Source of the DNA: Paraphaeosphaeria minitans | Lineage: Eukaryota; Ascomycota; Dothideomycetes; Pleosporales; Didymosphaeriaceae | Direction of reading: 5' to 3' | NCBI GenBank assembly: GCA_015832175.1 | Contig: WJXW01000007.1 | Coordinates: forward strand, 1,922,001 to 1,986,000 | Length of the DNA stretch: 64,000 nucleotides | Shown: piece after piece, positions 46,548-56,278 of the stretch | Layout: each line of letters starts with the position of its first letter | Position numbering within the stretch: the first letter of the stretch is position 1 | Notes under the pieces: generated by a model | The model's input: only the letters and a program-made list of their open reading frames with translations | Databases searched by the model: none | What the model was told of the DNA's origin: nothing | Translations under genes and position numbers: made by a program

Positions 46548-48126
46548 ATGTCGAATCGCATGTCGAGCGCCATGGCCCATCTGTGGCAAAGAATAAAGGG
46601 AGGGCGATCGCAGCGATATGAGCTGCTGCCCTTGACCGAGAAGGACGAGCTGAAGTACCGCAAGCACCACTCTACAGGCCTACGGCGTGCAGCTGTCTAC
46701 CTCGTGGCGCTCATAGCATTGCTATTGCTCGGTTTCCATGGCTTCTTCCGGTAGCATACCCTGCCTCCTTGCAGCGCTCTTGTTCACTTTGTTGACCCTC
46801 CCCAGATCCGCAGCTGTGCCCACGGCCAACAAGTCCTGCGACACCATCGACGATGGCTACCGGTGCAGCCCCAGGACGAGCCACTTCTGGGGCCAGTACT
46901 CACTCTGGTTCTCCGTCCCCTCGGACATCCATGTCGATCCGCCCGAGCACTGCGACGTGAGCTTTGCCTCGGTCCTGTCGCGCCATGGCGGCCGCGACCC
47001 CACCATGAGCAAGACGCTGCTGTACGGAGCCACCGTTGGCTTGATACAAAATACAAGCACTGCGTTTCCGGACGAATTTGCCTTCCTGAAGGACTACGAA
47101 TACAACCTGGGCGCTGATCTGTTGACGGATGCGGGTCGGCAGGAGATGGTCAACTCCGGTGCCCACTTCTACAGGCGATACAAGGACTTCCTCAAGGGCA
47201 AGACCCCTTTCGTGCGCTCGTCGGGCCAGGCCCGTGTGGTCGAATCGGCAAATAAGTGGCTGGAAGGTTACGCTCAGGCTGCGCACAAGATGACCGGCGC
47301 CATTGATGTCAGCATCCCCGAGGCTGCAGGCGTGAACAACACGCTGTCTCACGACATCTGCACCAACTTCGAGGACGGCCCATCATCAGACCTGGGCGAC
47401 AAAGCGCAAGACGTCTGGCTCGCCAAATTCGTCCCTCCGGTTCAAGCTCGCGTCAACGGCAAGCTGGGCACGAACCTCAGCACGACGGAGATTATACATC
47501 TGATGGATCTGTGCCCCTTCACTACCCTCGCTTCGCCGACTGCCCAGATGTCGGACTTCTGCCATCTCTTCACTGAGGATGAATGGCAACAGTACGACTA
47601 TTACGAGAGCTTAGGCAAATGGTACGGCTATGGCAACGGCAACCCGCTTGGGCCGACGCAGGGGATCGGCTATGTGAGCGAGCTCCTGGCGAGGCTCACG
47701 GAGGAAGCAGTCCAGGTGGTAGGAAGCATCAACAGCACCCTAGACGAGGACCCCGCAACGTTCCCGCTCCATCGCAAAGTGTACGCCGACTTCAGCCACG
47801 ACAACGACATGACGGGTGTTCTTGCCGCGCTGGGCTTGTACAACAACACCAAGGCCCTCTCCAAGTCGACGGTCGAGAGCACCAAGAAGATCAAGGGATA
47901 CTCGGCGGCCTGGACGGTACCGTTCGCTGCTCGTATATACGTAGAGAAGCTCTCGTGCGACAGGGCGAAAGAGGAGTTCGTGCGCATCATTGTCAACGAT
48001 CGCGTCCAGGCGCTAGACTTTTGTGGTGGCGATGAACATGGGAGGTGCACACTAAGCAAATTCGTGGAGAGCCAGAGCTTCACCCGAAGCGGCGGGCAAT
48101 GGGACCAGTGCTTCGCTTCGTCATAG
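46548..48126 (+). CDS. phyA: phytase, histidine acid phosphatase, with type II membrane anchor
   Basis: Two exons are proposed, 46548-46750 and 46806-48126, with a 55 nt intron, giving 507 residues. The catalytic domain resembles PhyA-type 3-phytases throughout: CDTIDDGYRC, SHFWGQYS, the active-site loop LSRHGGRDPT (His128), NSGAHFYRRY, FVRSSGQARVV, NPLGPTQGIGY and the proton donor SHDND (His399-Asp400). It releases phosphate from phytate outside the cell. With the intron removed, the N-terminus is a polar cytosolic tail (RYELLPLTEKDE) followed by one hydrophobic helix (AAVYLVALIALLLLGF), a type II anchor. An alternative ATG at 46738 read through the unspliced intron gives a signal peptide instead (462 residues). 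ATG 46572 has the better start context. The gene symbol marks family, not orthology. Confidence 0.87.
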
Positions 48127-48628
48127 AGGTGCACGCAGAGGTGCACGTAGAGGCGTACACAGTATGTACGGATAATAGATGCGATCCTTGTGCGGATGCC
48201 CCCAAAGCGCGGCGGTCCTTTTTTTCGCTTAGTGACGGAATGGGGGAGGCTAGGCGTGCACTTCACAATGGCCAGGGTGGATATGGTGGATCGTGGGAGA
48301 GCCGCGTAAGGGTCCAGTCCCCAAGTCCCTGATTGCCATTGACCAGTCTAATGCTCTATCTAATCCTTCCAGACTAGGGCGTCTCCGCTCCTCGCTTCGA
48401 ATGGAGAATGAATCGGCGGGCAGATGTAACGCCCAGCCTCTGAAAGCGGGTACCACGTTTGGAATTGTTGGAGCAGATTCCCGATCCCTTGACTTTCCGT
48501 CTGTGCTTCGCAGGACCCTGATGATCGTTCACCGCCTTGCGGGAGAAAAAATTATTCGTACAAAGGTCGAGGGCAGGGCTGCGTGGGCTAGCTGTCCTCA
48601 GTCTCTCATTTTCCTCGCCTTCGAAATC
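48127..48628. other. intergenic region, phytase to desaturase
   Basis: This 502 nt gap holds the phytase 3' end and the desaturase promoter. The desaturase frame is open upstream from 48293, but the sequence before ATG 48629 is not conserved-looking and includes CTTTCC-rich leader. Confidence 0.4.
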
Positions 48629-50125
48629 ATGGGTGTGACAGCTACTGCCACCCAAGTACGCACCACGACGGTCCCCGTTGTCGTCTCTGCCGTCCCAGAC
48701 GTCAAGACCCTCAGGGATGCCATCCCATCCAAATGCTTTGAGCGTTCGCTAGCTCGCTCGCTGTCCTACGTGGTCCGCGATCTCGTCTTCGTCTCGGCCC
48801 TCTTCACCTCGGCAGTCTACCTTGCGAAGCTCGACGCACCATGGACCGTCACGGCCCCCCTCTGGCTCCTCTACAGCTTCGTCCAGGGCCTATTCTTCAC
48901 CGGCCTCTGGATCCTCGCGCACGAATGCGGCCACGACTCCTTCTCTCCGTACCTCAACGTCAACGCGACCATGGGATGGTTCCTCCACTCCATCCTGCTC
49001 GTACCGTTCTTCAGCTGGAAGTTTAGCCACGCGAGGCACCACCGTTACCACAACCACATGGAGAAGGACACGGTGTTTGTCCCCAACACGAAGGAACAAT
49101 TCGAGGCAAACGAAGCCAAGGGGCTAGGGCTCTTCGCCAAGCTGGTGGACCACTCTGCGGCAGATACGCCCATCCTGACCCTTGGATCGCTCATCGTGCA
49201 CCAGGTCTTTGGATGGCCCATGTACATGTTCCTCAACGCCGGCGCGGGATACGAGTCTCTCGTTCGAGGCTCGCGGGACACGGTCGCCATGCACAAGCAA
49301 TCGCACTACGACCCGCGCGCCAACATCTTCACGGCGGCCGAGGCCCCCTTCGTTGCCATTTCCGACCTGGGTCTTGTCCTCGTCCTCGGCGCCCTGTACG
49401 CTGCCAGCCGCAGCCTCGGTGTGGGCACTACGCTGCTCATGTACGGGCTGCCGTATCTGTGGATGAATCATTGGATCGGTAAGTTCTGGCACTCGCTTGC
49501 GTGTTGAGCCGCGCTATCGATAAAGTCAGGGCCCGCCGACGCTAACTGCCGCCGCTTTACAGTCGCCATCACCTACCTGCACCACACTCACGAGAAGGCG
49601 CCGCATTACGACGCCGACAACTGGACCTTTGTCCAGGGCGCCTTGTCCACCGTCGACCGCGAGTTTGGCTTCATCGGCCGCCACATCTTCCACGGCATCG
49701 TCGAGTACCACGTCGTGCACCACCTGTTCCCGTACGTTCTGACGCTCCCATGTCCCCACTCCCATCACCCCTCTCCCAATCCCCATCTCCCAATCCCCAT
49801 CTCCCAATCCCCATCTCCCAATCCCCATCCCCCAATCCCCATCTCCCAATCCCCACATCCCAATCTCCCAATCTCCACACCTTTTTCGTTTTTATCACGT
49901 CCTGCCACACGTCGACCCGGGCTGACACATCTCCCCAGGAGAATCCCCTTCTACCACGCCGAAGAGGCCACCGAGGCCGTGCGCGGCCTGCTCGGCGACA
50001 AGTACATTGAGCAGCGGACCAACTTCATGGCGGACCTGTGGACGGCTTTCATGACGTGCAAGTACGTCGAGCAGGGCGCGAAGAAGGGACAGCTCATGTG
50101 GGCCGCGCCCGCAAAGGCCAAATAA
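48629..50125 (+). CDS. membrane fatty acid desaturase, delta-12 (FAD2)-like
   Basis: Three exons are inferred: 48629-49478, 49563-49731 and 49939-50125, giving 401 residues. The three histidine boxes are intact: HECGHDS (residues 98-104), [14 protein letters not shown] (134-147) and EYHVVHH (331-337). KDAIP-like [13 protein letters not shown] near the N-terminus and the [14 protein letters not shown] context match fungal oleate delta-12/omega-3 desaturases of the endoplasmic reticulum, which insert a double bond in phospholipid-bound oleate. The protein is shorter than typical delta-12 enzymes (about 450-480), mostly at both ends. The second intron, 207 nt, is filled by a 14 nt tandem array. 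Exact regiochemistry (delta-12, omega-3, or an acetylenic or conjugase variant) cannot be decided from motifs. Confidence 0.92.
49771..49866 (+). repeat. 14 nt minisatellite inside desaturase intron 2, unit CCATCTCCCAATCC
   Basis: About six copies of CCATCTCCCAATCC, one with a C-for-T change, are followed by degenerate CCCAATCTCC copies. The coding strand, and so the pre-mRNA, is C-rich. The array makes up about half of the intron. Confidence 0.95.
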
Positions 50126-50505
50126 GCCGCCTGCTACGTGTTGCGCACGGTAAAAAGTCCGCTGGGGACAGCCACGTTTGGCGCGGCATAGGCGATTGAT
50201 TTGGAGGGAGGCAGGGGGGGGGATGTTTGGAATGTTGTTAAGACTGTCCCGTTTTTTTGCGTCTGGCGGTGGCTTGCGTCAAGCAGAGCACCGCGGTCTT
50301 GTTGGACAAGCAGAGTCGCTGACTGTGGGACCGGTTTAGAAGACGTACTATACCCGATAGACATCCTCGTGCGCTAGCTCAAAACCCTAGAATAATAATA
50401 TAGCAAAGCATCCCCTTCTTTGCTCCCTCGTCGTCGTCGTCTCCACCTCGTCTCTCTCACCACCTCCCCTCTTTACATCCCCATCCCCACCCCCAGCCAC
50501 CAACC
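50126..50505. other. convergent intergenic region
   Basis: This 380 nt gap lies between the 3' ends of the desaturase and DUF1996 genes. It contains a G-run (about 50214-50222), a T-run (50250-50257), an AATAATAATATA tract (50392-50403) and GTC trinucleotides near 50430. AATAAT-type words may serve polyadenylation. Confidence 0.4.
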
Positions 50506-52185
50506 TCACGACGCGTACGTCACCGCCGCGCCCCCGGGCAACTCGTGCAACCACCCGCCCCCGACCCCGACGTCCTCAGGCACCTGCTGCGCCTTCTTGC
50601 ACCGCATCGCCTCGGCGGCGCTCTGCAGCTTAAGCACGCTACAGTTTGCGTTGGCGCATCTGCCCGAGGGCAGCGCGTCCATGGCTTTCTGGAGCGAGTC
50701 GTCTTTCCAGCCGAAGAGGTAGTCGCCGTGTTGGCCGTAGCCGGTGCTGTCGTGGTGCGTTAGCATGGGCTTTGGGGTTTGAGGTTTGAGGTTTGAGGTT
50801 TGAGGTTTGAGGTTTGAGGTTTGAGGTTTGAGGTTTGACGGGAGGAGGGGGGAGGGTGGAATGGGAGTGGGAGTGTGGGGTTTGCGGTTTGGGATTTGGG
50901 ACTTGGGATTTGAGGTTTGAGGTCTGACGGGAGGAGAAAAATACGGACCCGTCGCCGAAGCTGTACACGAAGGGTTGCTTGCCGTTCTTGTACCAGGCGT
51001 CGTTTTTGTAGCGGCCCGTGTCCCACATCTACACCGGCTGGTCAGCACGGCACGGCACAGCACAGCACGCGCAGAGGGGATAGATGATGGTGGGTAGCGA
51101 GACAAGGGCGTGCTGACCACTTCGTACATGACCTGAGGGATGCGCACGGGGTGTGTCGAGGGGCAGTTGGGTGTGCCCAGACCGCCGCCGTTGCTGTAGG
51201 CGACGTGACTCTTGTGGTCCTGATCATCCGTCGTCAGCTTTCCATCCTGCTTTCCTTTCCCTTTTCCCCACCATACTCTCTTCCCCCCCTCTTTTTTTCT
51301 TCTCTCTCTCTCTCTCCCTCCCCGGTCGTGGACTCACCGGACTGTCCAGATTCTTTCCATCCCAGCAGCTGGGGAAGATGATCGTCGCGCGGATGCCCTT
51401 GGGGCAGTACTTGGCCGGCAGCTCCGCCGTGTCTTTGGCGTCGCACGGCGCGAAGCCCTCCCCGTTGCCGAGGCAGCGGTGGCAGATGGACGCCTTGTTG
51501 GTGTTCTTCTTGGACATCGGGTCTCCGGCGATCATGCGGAAGCCCGGCTTGAACGCCGTCATCTTGCCGTTCTGGGCCGAGTAGGGCACTGGCGGGGGGT
51601 GGTCAGCTGGGTGCAGAGGCAAGAAAGAGAGAGAGAGAGAGGTTGGGAGGCCACTTACTATAGTACACCGTCATGCCGCCGTCCTGCTGCAGCCCGACGT
51701 TGGCGAACTGCGGGACCCGCTGGAAGGTGCCGTTCTCGGGCGACTTGAAGTACAGCGAGGCAGTCCAGTAATTGCTAAAGTCCTGCAGCTCTCGTGAGTA
51801 TCGCTCCACATCGTGGGGACGCGGAGCTCACTTCAGAGTACGTGCACGATGTGCAGGTTGACTTGGACGGGGGGTCGTATTTGGCGGGCTCCATCTGTGT
51901 CTTGTCAGAAGGGGTGGGGAGAAAGGTAGATGGTGGACGGGAGGAGAGAACTTGCCGTGAGGTTGAAGCTGTTTCCTCCGATGATCTGACGCGTGTTAGT
52001 CGTCGGTGCTACTCATCGCTGTACCGGCTGCTCACTTGGTGCGTGTGCGGCGACGGGTTAGCCCCAGGGGCAACGAGCGGATCCGCGCGCTCGACGGTGA
52101 GTTGCGAGCACCCGAAGCGCAGCATGTTCTGCGCCGAGGCAGACTGCGCGAGCAGCGCGCCCGTGGCAAGCGTGTTCCAGAACAT
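50506..52185 (-). CDS. secreted DUF1996-domain protein
   Basis: Eight exons on the minus strand are inferred: 52185-52036, 51985-51956, 51894-51832, 51782-51659, 51588-51338, 51219-51118, 51028-50949 and 50746-50506, giving 346 residues. A signal peptide (MFWNTLATGALLAQSASA) precedes the domain. DUF1996 marks are LRFGCSQLTVERADPLV, PSPHTHQIIGGN, CTSCTYSEDFSNYWTA, GGMTVYY, AFKPGFRMIAGDP, FPSCWDGKNLDSPDHKSHVAY, CPSTHPVRIPQVMYEVMWDT and GYGQHGDYLFGWKDDSLQ. The function of the family is unknown; proteins are secreted and Cys-rich. Intron 2 (51895-51955) has a GC donor (ACG|GCAAGT). Intron 7, 202 nt, is packed with GAGGTTT repeats. Two exons are only 30 and 63 nt. Confidence 0.92.
50778..50838 (-). 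repeat. 7 nt array inside DUF1996 intron 7, plus-strand unit TTTGAGG
   Basis: About eight and a half perfect copies of TTTGAGG are followed by GGGAGGAGGGGGGAGG. A related degenerate block, with GGTTTG and GGGATTTG words and the shared ending TGACGGGAGGAG, lies at 50878-50938 in the same intron, which points to an internal duplication. Confidence 0.95.
51262..51321 (-). repeat. pyrimidine-rich (CT)n tract inside DUF1996 intron 5
   Basis: CTTTCC, CCCC, T-run and (CT)n words make a long pyrimidine tract on the plus strand, so the pre-mRNA is purine-rich (GAGA) there. The intron is 118 nt, longer than its neighbours. Confidence 0.85.
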
Positions 52186-52875
52186 GGTGGAGGGAAGATG
52201 TTTACGGAGGACAACCACGAGAAGAATCACGGTTCCGGTTTGCTTTCTTTTCTTTCGAACAAAGATACGCCTCGTTGCATCCCCGTCATGATATATCTCG
52301 CTATCTATCCCTCTACACAACCAAGCTAAGCAGTGCCGAGCCAAAATACCGACGCCTGTGACTTTGCTGAGATTGGGTCTCCAAGGATTGCTTCCACACG
52401 TATGGTAGGTGCTTGGCCCCACAACCTATCATCGCAGCGAGGAGTAAGATCTTGGGCAAATGCGAGAATTCGCACTATGTTTCGCTGGCCGGGAGTTGCT
52501 GCTCGAGTGCCGAAGGTGGCACAGATTAAGTTGCAAACTCCACCTACTTATCCAGATTAGTTTCCCCCACAACATTATCCCGTGGAGAAAGGCAGGCATC
52601 AGCCATGGTGAGACTGGCATTGCTCTGTTTACTGTGATGACATGTCTTCCGGGGGATTGCACGGTTATTAAGACACAGGGGTGATGCGTGCTGTGGTGTA
52701 TTGCCGGATTGATTCGGCCGTGTGCAGCAAGTGTCGCGACGAAGTCCGTTGTCATATAGAGTTTTACCGTGATTTGAACAAACAAAAAGCTCATTCGCCA
52801 CCCGTACAGCGATTTTCAAATGAATTCCTGCTGGAAGAGTGATTTGAATCGTAGCACATGCCACACCCAGAACCA
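52186..52875. other. intergenic region, DUF1996 promoter side
   Basis: This 690 nt stretch lies upstream of the DUF1996 gene and downstream of the DUF6536 gene. Short open frames on both strands lack support. Confidence 0.4.
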
Positions 52876-55152
52876 TCACTCATACTTCCTCCCACCCTTC
52901 GGTGGCTTCACGGGTCGTGCCGAAAAGGAGCAGTGCCCTATGAGCTCCCCGGCGCGATCTTCTTCGGAGACAACACCCCACTGGACCTTCTCCAACCATG
53001 GCGTAGTCTCTTGTGGGGCTGGGTGGCTGGCCGCACTGATAACCCAGCTACATGATCCCGCAAAAGGCATATGCGCCTCGGAGAAGGGGTATACCATGAT
53101 ACAGAACAAGGACAACATCAGAAGAGAAAGCACCAAGGCGAGTACGAACAGTGCTAGACTTGAAAAGCCAACTGCTGCTTCGGAAGATGTTTCTATGAGC
53201 AGGCCATCTCGATCGTACTTGTCAAGCCGGACAAGAAACAGCGTCTGCGAGGCAAACCAGTGCATGGATCCACTGCAGAAGTTTGCAGGAATACCCCACT
53301 TCAGTGGGAGTTGCAGGAAATACGTCTCGCGCTGTGCGCGCTGCGGTTTGGTGACGCGGAGGCCTTTTCGCTCCTTGCCGAGGCGATCCCACTCGAAGGC
53401 GAGGGCCACGGAAGTAAACAAGTTGTTGAGATACAGATATAGCACGGAAAGAACAAGCTGTGGAACGTTGGAGATGAGAGCTAGGCGTGCTGTAGACCCT
53501 CCGTCGAATCTCTGTAGTCCGACGGTGAAGCGGGTTCGTGAAGCGGTACCCCAGGCTCCAATGCGCATGAATGCAGGGATTTGAGTAGTGCAGACGATCG
53601 AGACTATTGCCCTGATTGCATTTAGCGTTGATGCTAACGAAGAGGGACAGAACATACTCACATTACGCAGAGAGCTGCGAATTTACGCTTACTGACGGCG
53701 GAGAAATACCGAAGTCTTCGTCTTTCCCAGACCCCTTTGCAGCGCCTCTCTAGTCTGCGTGCTTGCCCGTTCTGCATGCGGTGTTGTCCTCGATTTTTTC
53801 GTCTGATTTTCCAGTAAAGATCCTGGACGGAGTAGGTGCAATGACCATCGGTGAGGCAATCCTGTTGTTCTAAGAATGCCACGACAGCGTCTCCGATAGT
53901 CACCAAAGGTGGCTCCTTGTCCAAGTCACTCTTTGTGACCGTCAGGGTGAGACATGCAATCTTGATGACATTGCAAACTATGACAACCATCAGGAACGGA
54001 AGACTCAACTGTATTCTCGAGTTGCGACGACCATGTAGGGCATAGCCACCTTCCAGATTCAACGTCACATTGGCTCCGAAAACGACTCCTAAGGATTGCC
54101 AATCTTTACGAAGCGCCGAAGCAGATATTCTGCCGCTACTCTCGGCTTGCGCAATCCAATTTCGAACGTTGTTGTCGTCTGCCTCGATTGGCATCTGAAA
54201 AGATGGCAGAGTGATGCTTTTATTATGTTCATCTTGACGTCCATGCTTTGTCGTGCTGAATTCGTAGTTGACGCTCGAAACGCTCAAAGACAAGTCACCA
54301 AACTCGGTGACGGCGTCCCGACCATACGAGGTCTTGATATTGCCCACCGACAGGAACGACATCTGAGTCATGTTGTTCCGATACGTTTCATTGTAGAGCG
54401 ACTGCCATTCTAGAGAACTGTATCTGACGATATTGACGCGATACTCGTTATCGGATATCACTTGGGAGATAGACGCATTGTAGCTGTATAATTTAGCATC
54501 ATTTCATAGCAGTCGAAAGAAACGAACTCACAATAAATGTAGCGGTACTGAAGAAAGCCCTAGAACAAACCAAAGAAGTCTCCTACGGCGTGAAATGAAC
54601 CTCAACATTTCGGAGGCTGGGTATGCCTATATCAAGCCAACTGTCCTGTTCATGCGCTTTGATACACTCGGCTCTGGTGGGGGAAGAGAGAACCTGCATG
54701 GCGTAGTTACTGGCGCTCAGCAGCAAGGTGCTGAGAACGTTGATGGCGAGGTGAAGGACGGTGCTCGCCCTTGAGATCTGGTACTCATTCCCCGCAAGGA
54801 GTGTCGCGATGCCGCCTTGATAGCCCGATTTTGCTGCGAGACCAACGATCATCAATGCCAAGTTGATGCAAAGTACAAAAGTACAGCCGCAGATTCCGAC
54901 AAGAACTCCCCATTGCCAGCCGTGAAAGCGACTGCGTCGCTTGAAACTTTGGAACTTCACAAAAGGCTTGCTGAGATCGTCTCGGGTCTTTTTCCAAACA
55001 CTTCTCTTCGAAACGGCGTGTTGTTCAGAACTGAGAGATGCAGGCCGCAACGTCTCAGTCTCAGAGGAATCCAGAGGTTGGTTGTTTCGCAACTCGTTTG
55101 ATGATAGGAACGTGATGTCCAAAGGACGATAGACTTGGTCAATTTGCTGCAT
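52876..55152 (-). CDS. DUF6536-type polytopic membrane protein with an apparent frameshift
   Basis: On the minus strand the coding parts are 55152-54532 (with one extra base near 54583-54600), 54483-53662 and 53611-52876, about 725 residues if the shift is ignored. Family marks run through all parts: RFHGWQWGVLVGICGCTF in helix 1, HLAINVLSTLLLSASNYAMQ, LSSPTRAECIKAHEQDSWLDIGIPSLRN, then after the frame change LLWFVLGLSSVPLHLFYNAS, and finally LPLKWGIPANFCSGSMHWFASQTLF. The introns (48 and 50 nt) are well formed. As written, the frame stops at TAG 54583-54585, a few codons after SLRN, while the conserved sequence goes on in another frame with no possible intron between. Either a sequencing error or a young null allele would explain this. 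The family's function is unknown. Confidence 0.8.
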
Positions 55153-56278
55153 CTTGCGAGTGAGGTGCTCATGTCCTCTTGTGTACCAAAAGGAACCTCG
55201 TCAGCTGCAAGGCTATATATCTTTCCCTCATATATACGTTTTCCCTGCCTTGCATTTATGAGGGCAGATGCGAAGTGCAAGGCGGTGCATCGCTGTGCCA
55301 CTTTGGGGGCGACAACTGAGGTGCCCGAACCGTGGGACGCGCTCTAAGAGGGGAACGAATTGCGTTTTGCCGAAGGTTGCCTTTTCATGTTGCGCCCTGG
55401 TTGGTTCAGCTACACTTTGTTCTGCTGAAGCAACGAAAAGAATTCACGAGGCTAGGTGGCGAGAGTCACGGCTGTCACGGTGCCTCTTGCCATCCATCCG
55501 TCTACCTACCCAGGCAGAGTCACGCTAGCCGAATCGAGCCTCTCCACCCAGCCTTACCCTTCCACATTCTCCCATCCAATACCTTCTGTTAACTATCATC
55601 GATCCCAGAAACAGGCAATTGCATGTTGAGACCGCCTTCCTGTAAGCCTTCGCGCGTACCTATGCTAGGCTGCAGCGATGTGGTCTACCTAGACGATGCA
55701 ATTTAATTAAGGTAAAGTGATTAGGAAGGCTGTTGAGACGCATCGGCAAGAAACAAGCTTTCGGTGGCTTGGTTTTACGGCCAGGATAAAGTGCGTTCCA
55801 GGCTGGTCTCTTTCGCGTACCTAGGTGATGTGGTGGTGATGCTTGAAGCAGGCTGAGCAAGGAAAGATAGGTACAGCATGGTACTAGGTACAGCACCGGG
55901 AAAAGTTGCGCTGCGCTGCGTCAGTCTGCTGCAATCCTGCCCTTCTGAATTCCCTTCATGTGCTGCGGGCGCCCGTGTCCTTGAGCTCAAGCCTACGCCG
56001 ATAATTCGTGGAACACTGGCCTGAATCTGGTACATTATGTGACAAACACATTGGTCACATTCGACAGGTAGGTATCAGGAGAGTAGCCCCTCGCGAGGAG
56101 GCACCATGCGTCATCCCGATTTCCAGAGAACCTCGGACCAGGAGAGGCTCGAGATATCACTTACGATTCGGCTATACCTATTAGAAACGGACCGGATGTC
56201 TAGGTCGCAGATGACGCTGTTATCATGGTACGTATTACCGCACCACCTCCTACCCCTTCGACCTGCAACTTTGCTTCT
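55153..56278. other. intergenic region, 1.1 kb
   Basis: This region lies upstream of the DUF6536 gene and downstream of DOC1. It contains TTTAATTAAGG (55699-55709) and a few GGTA/TACC words (about 55818-55892). No gene is visible. Confidence 0.4.

Noticed and set aside
46738..48126. Phytase model with only the signal-peptide start at 46738
   Set aside because: Not wrong in itself, but the upstream tail-plus-helix joined by a perfect 55 nt intron is too good to ignore; both forms are reported instead of this one alone.
40166..50125. Secondary-metabolite gene cluster around tyrosinase, permease and desaturase
   Set aside because: No core synthase (PKS, NRPS, terpene synthase) and no cluster regulator nearby; the neighbours are of unrelated function.
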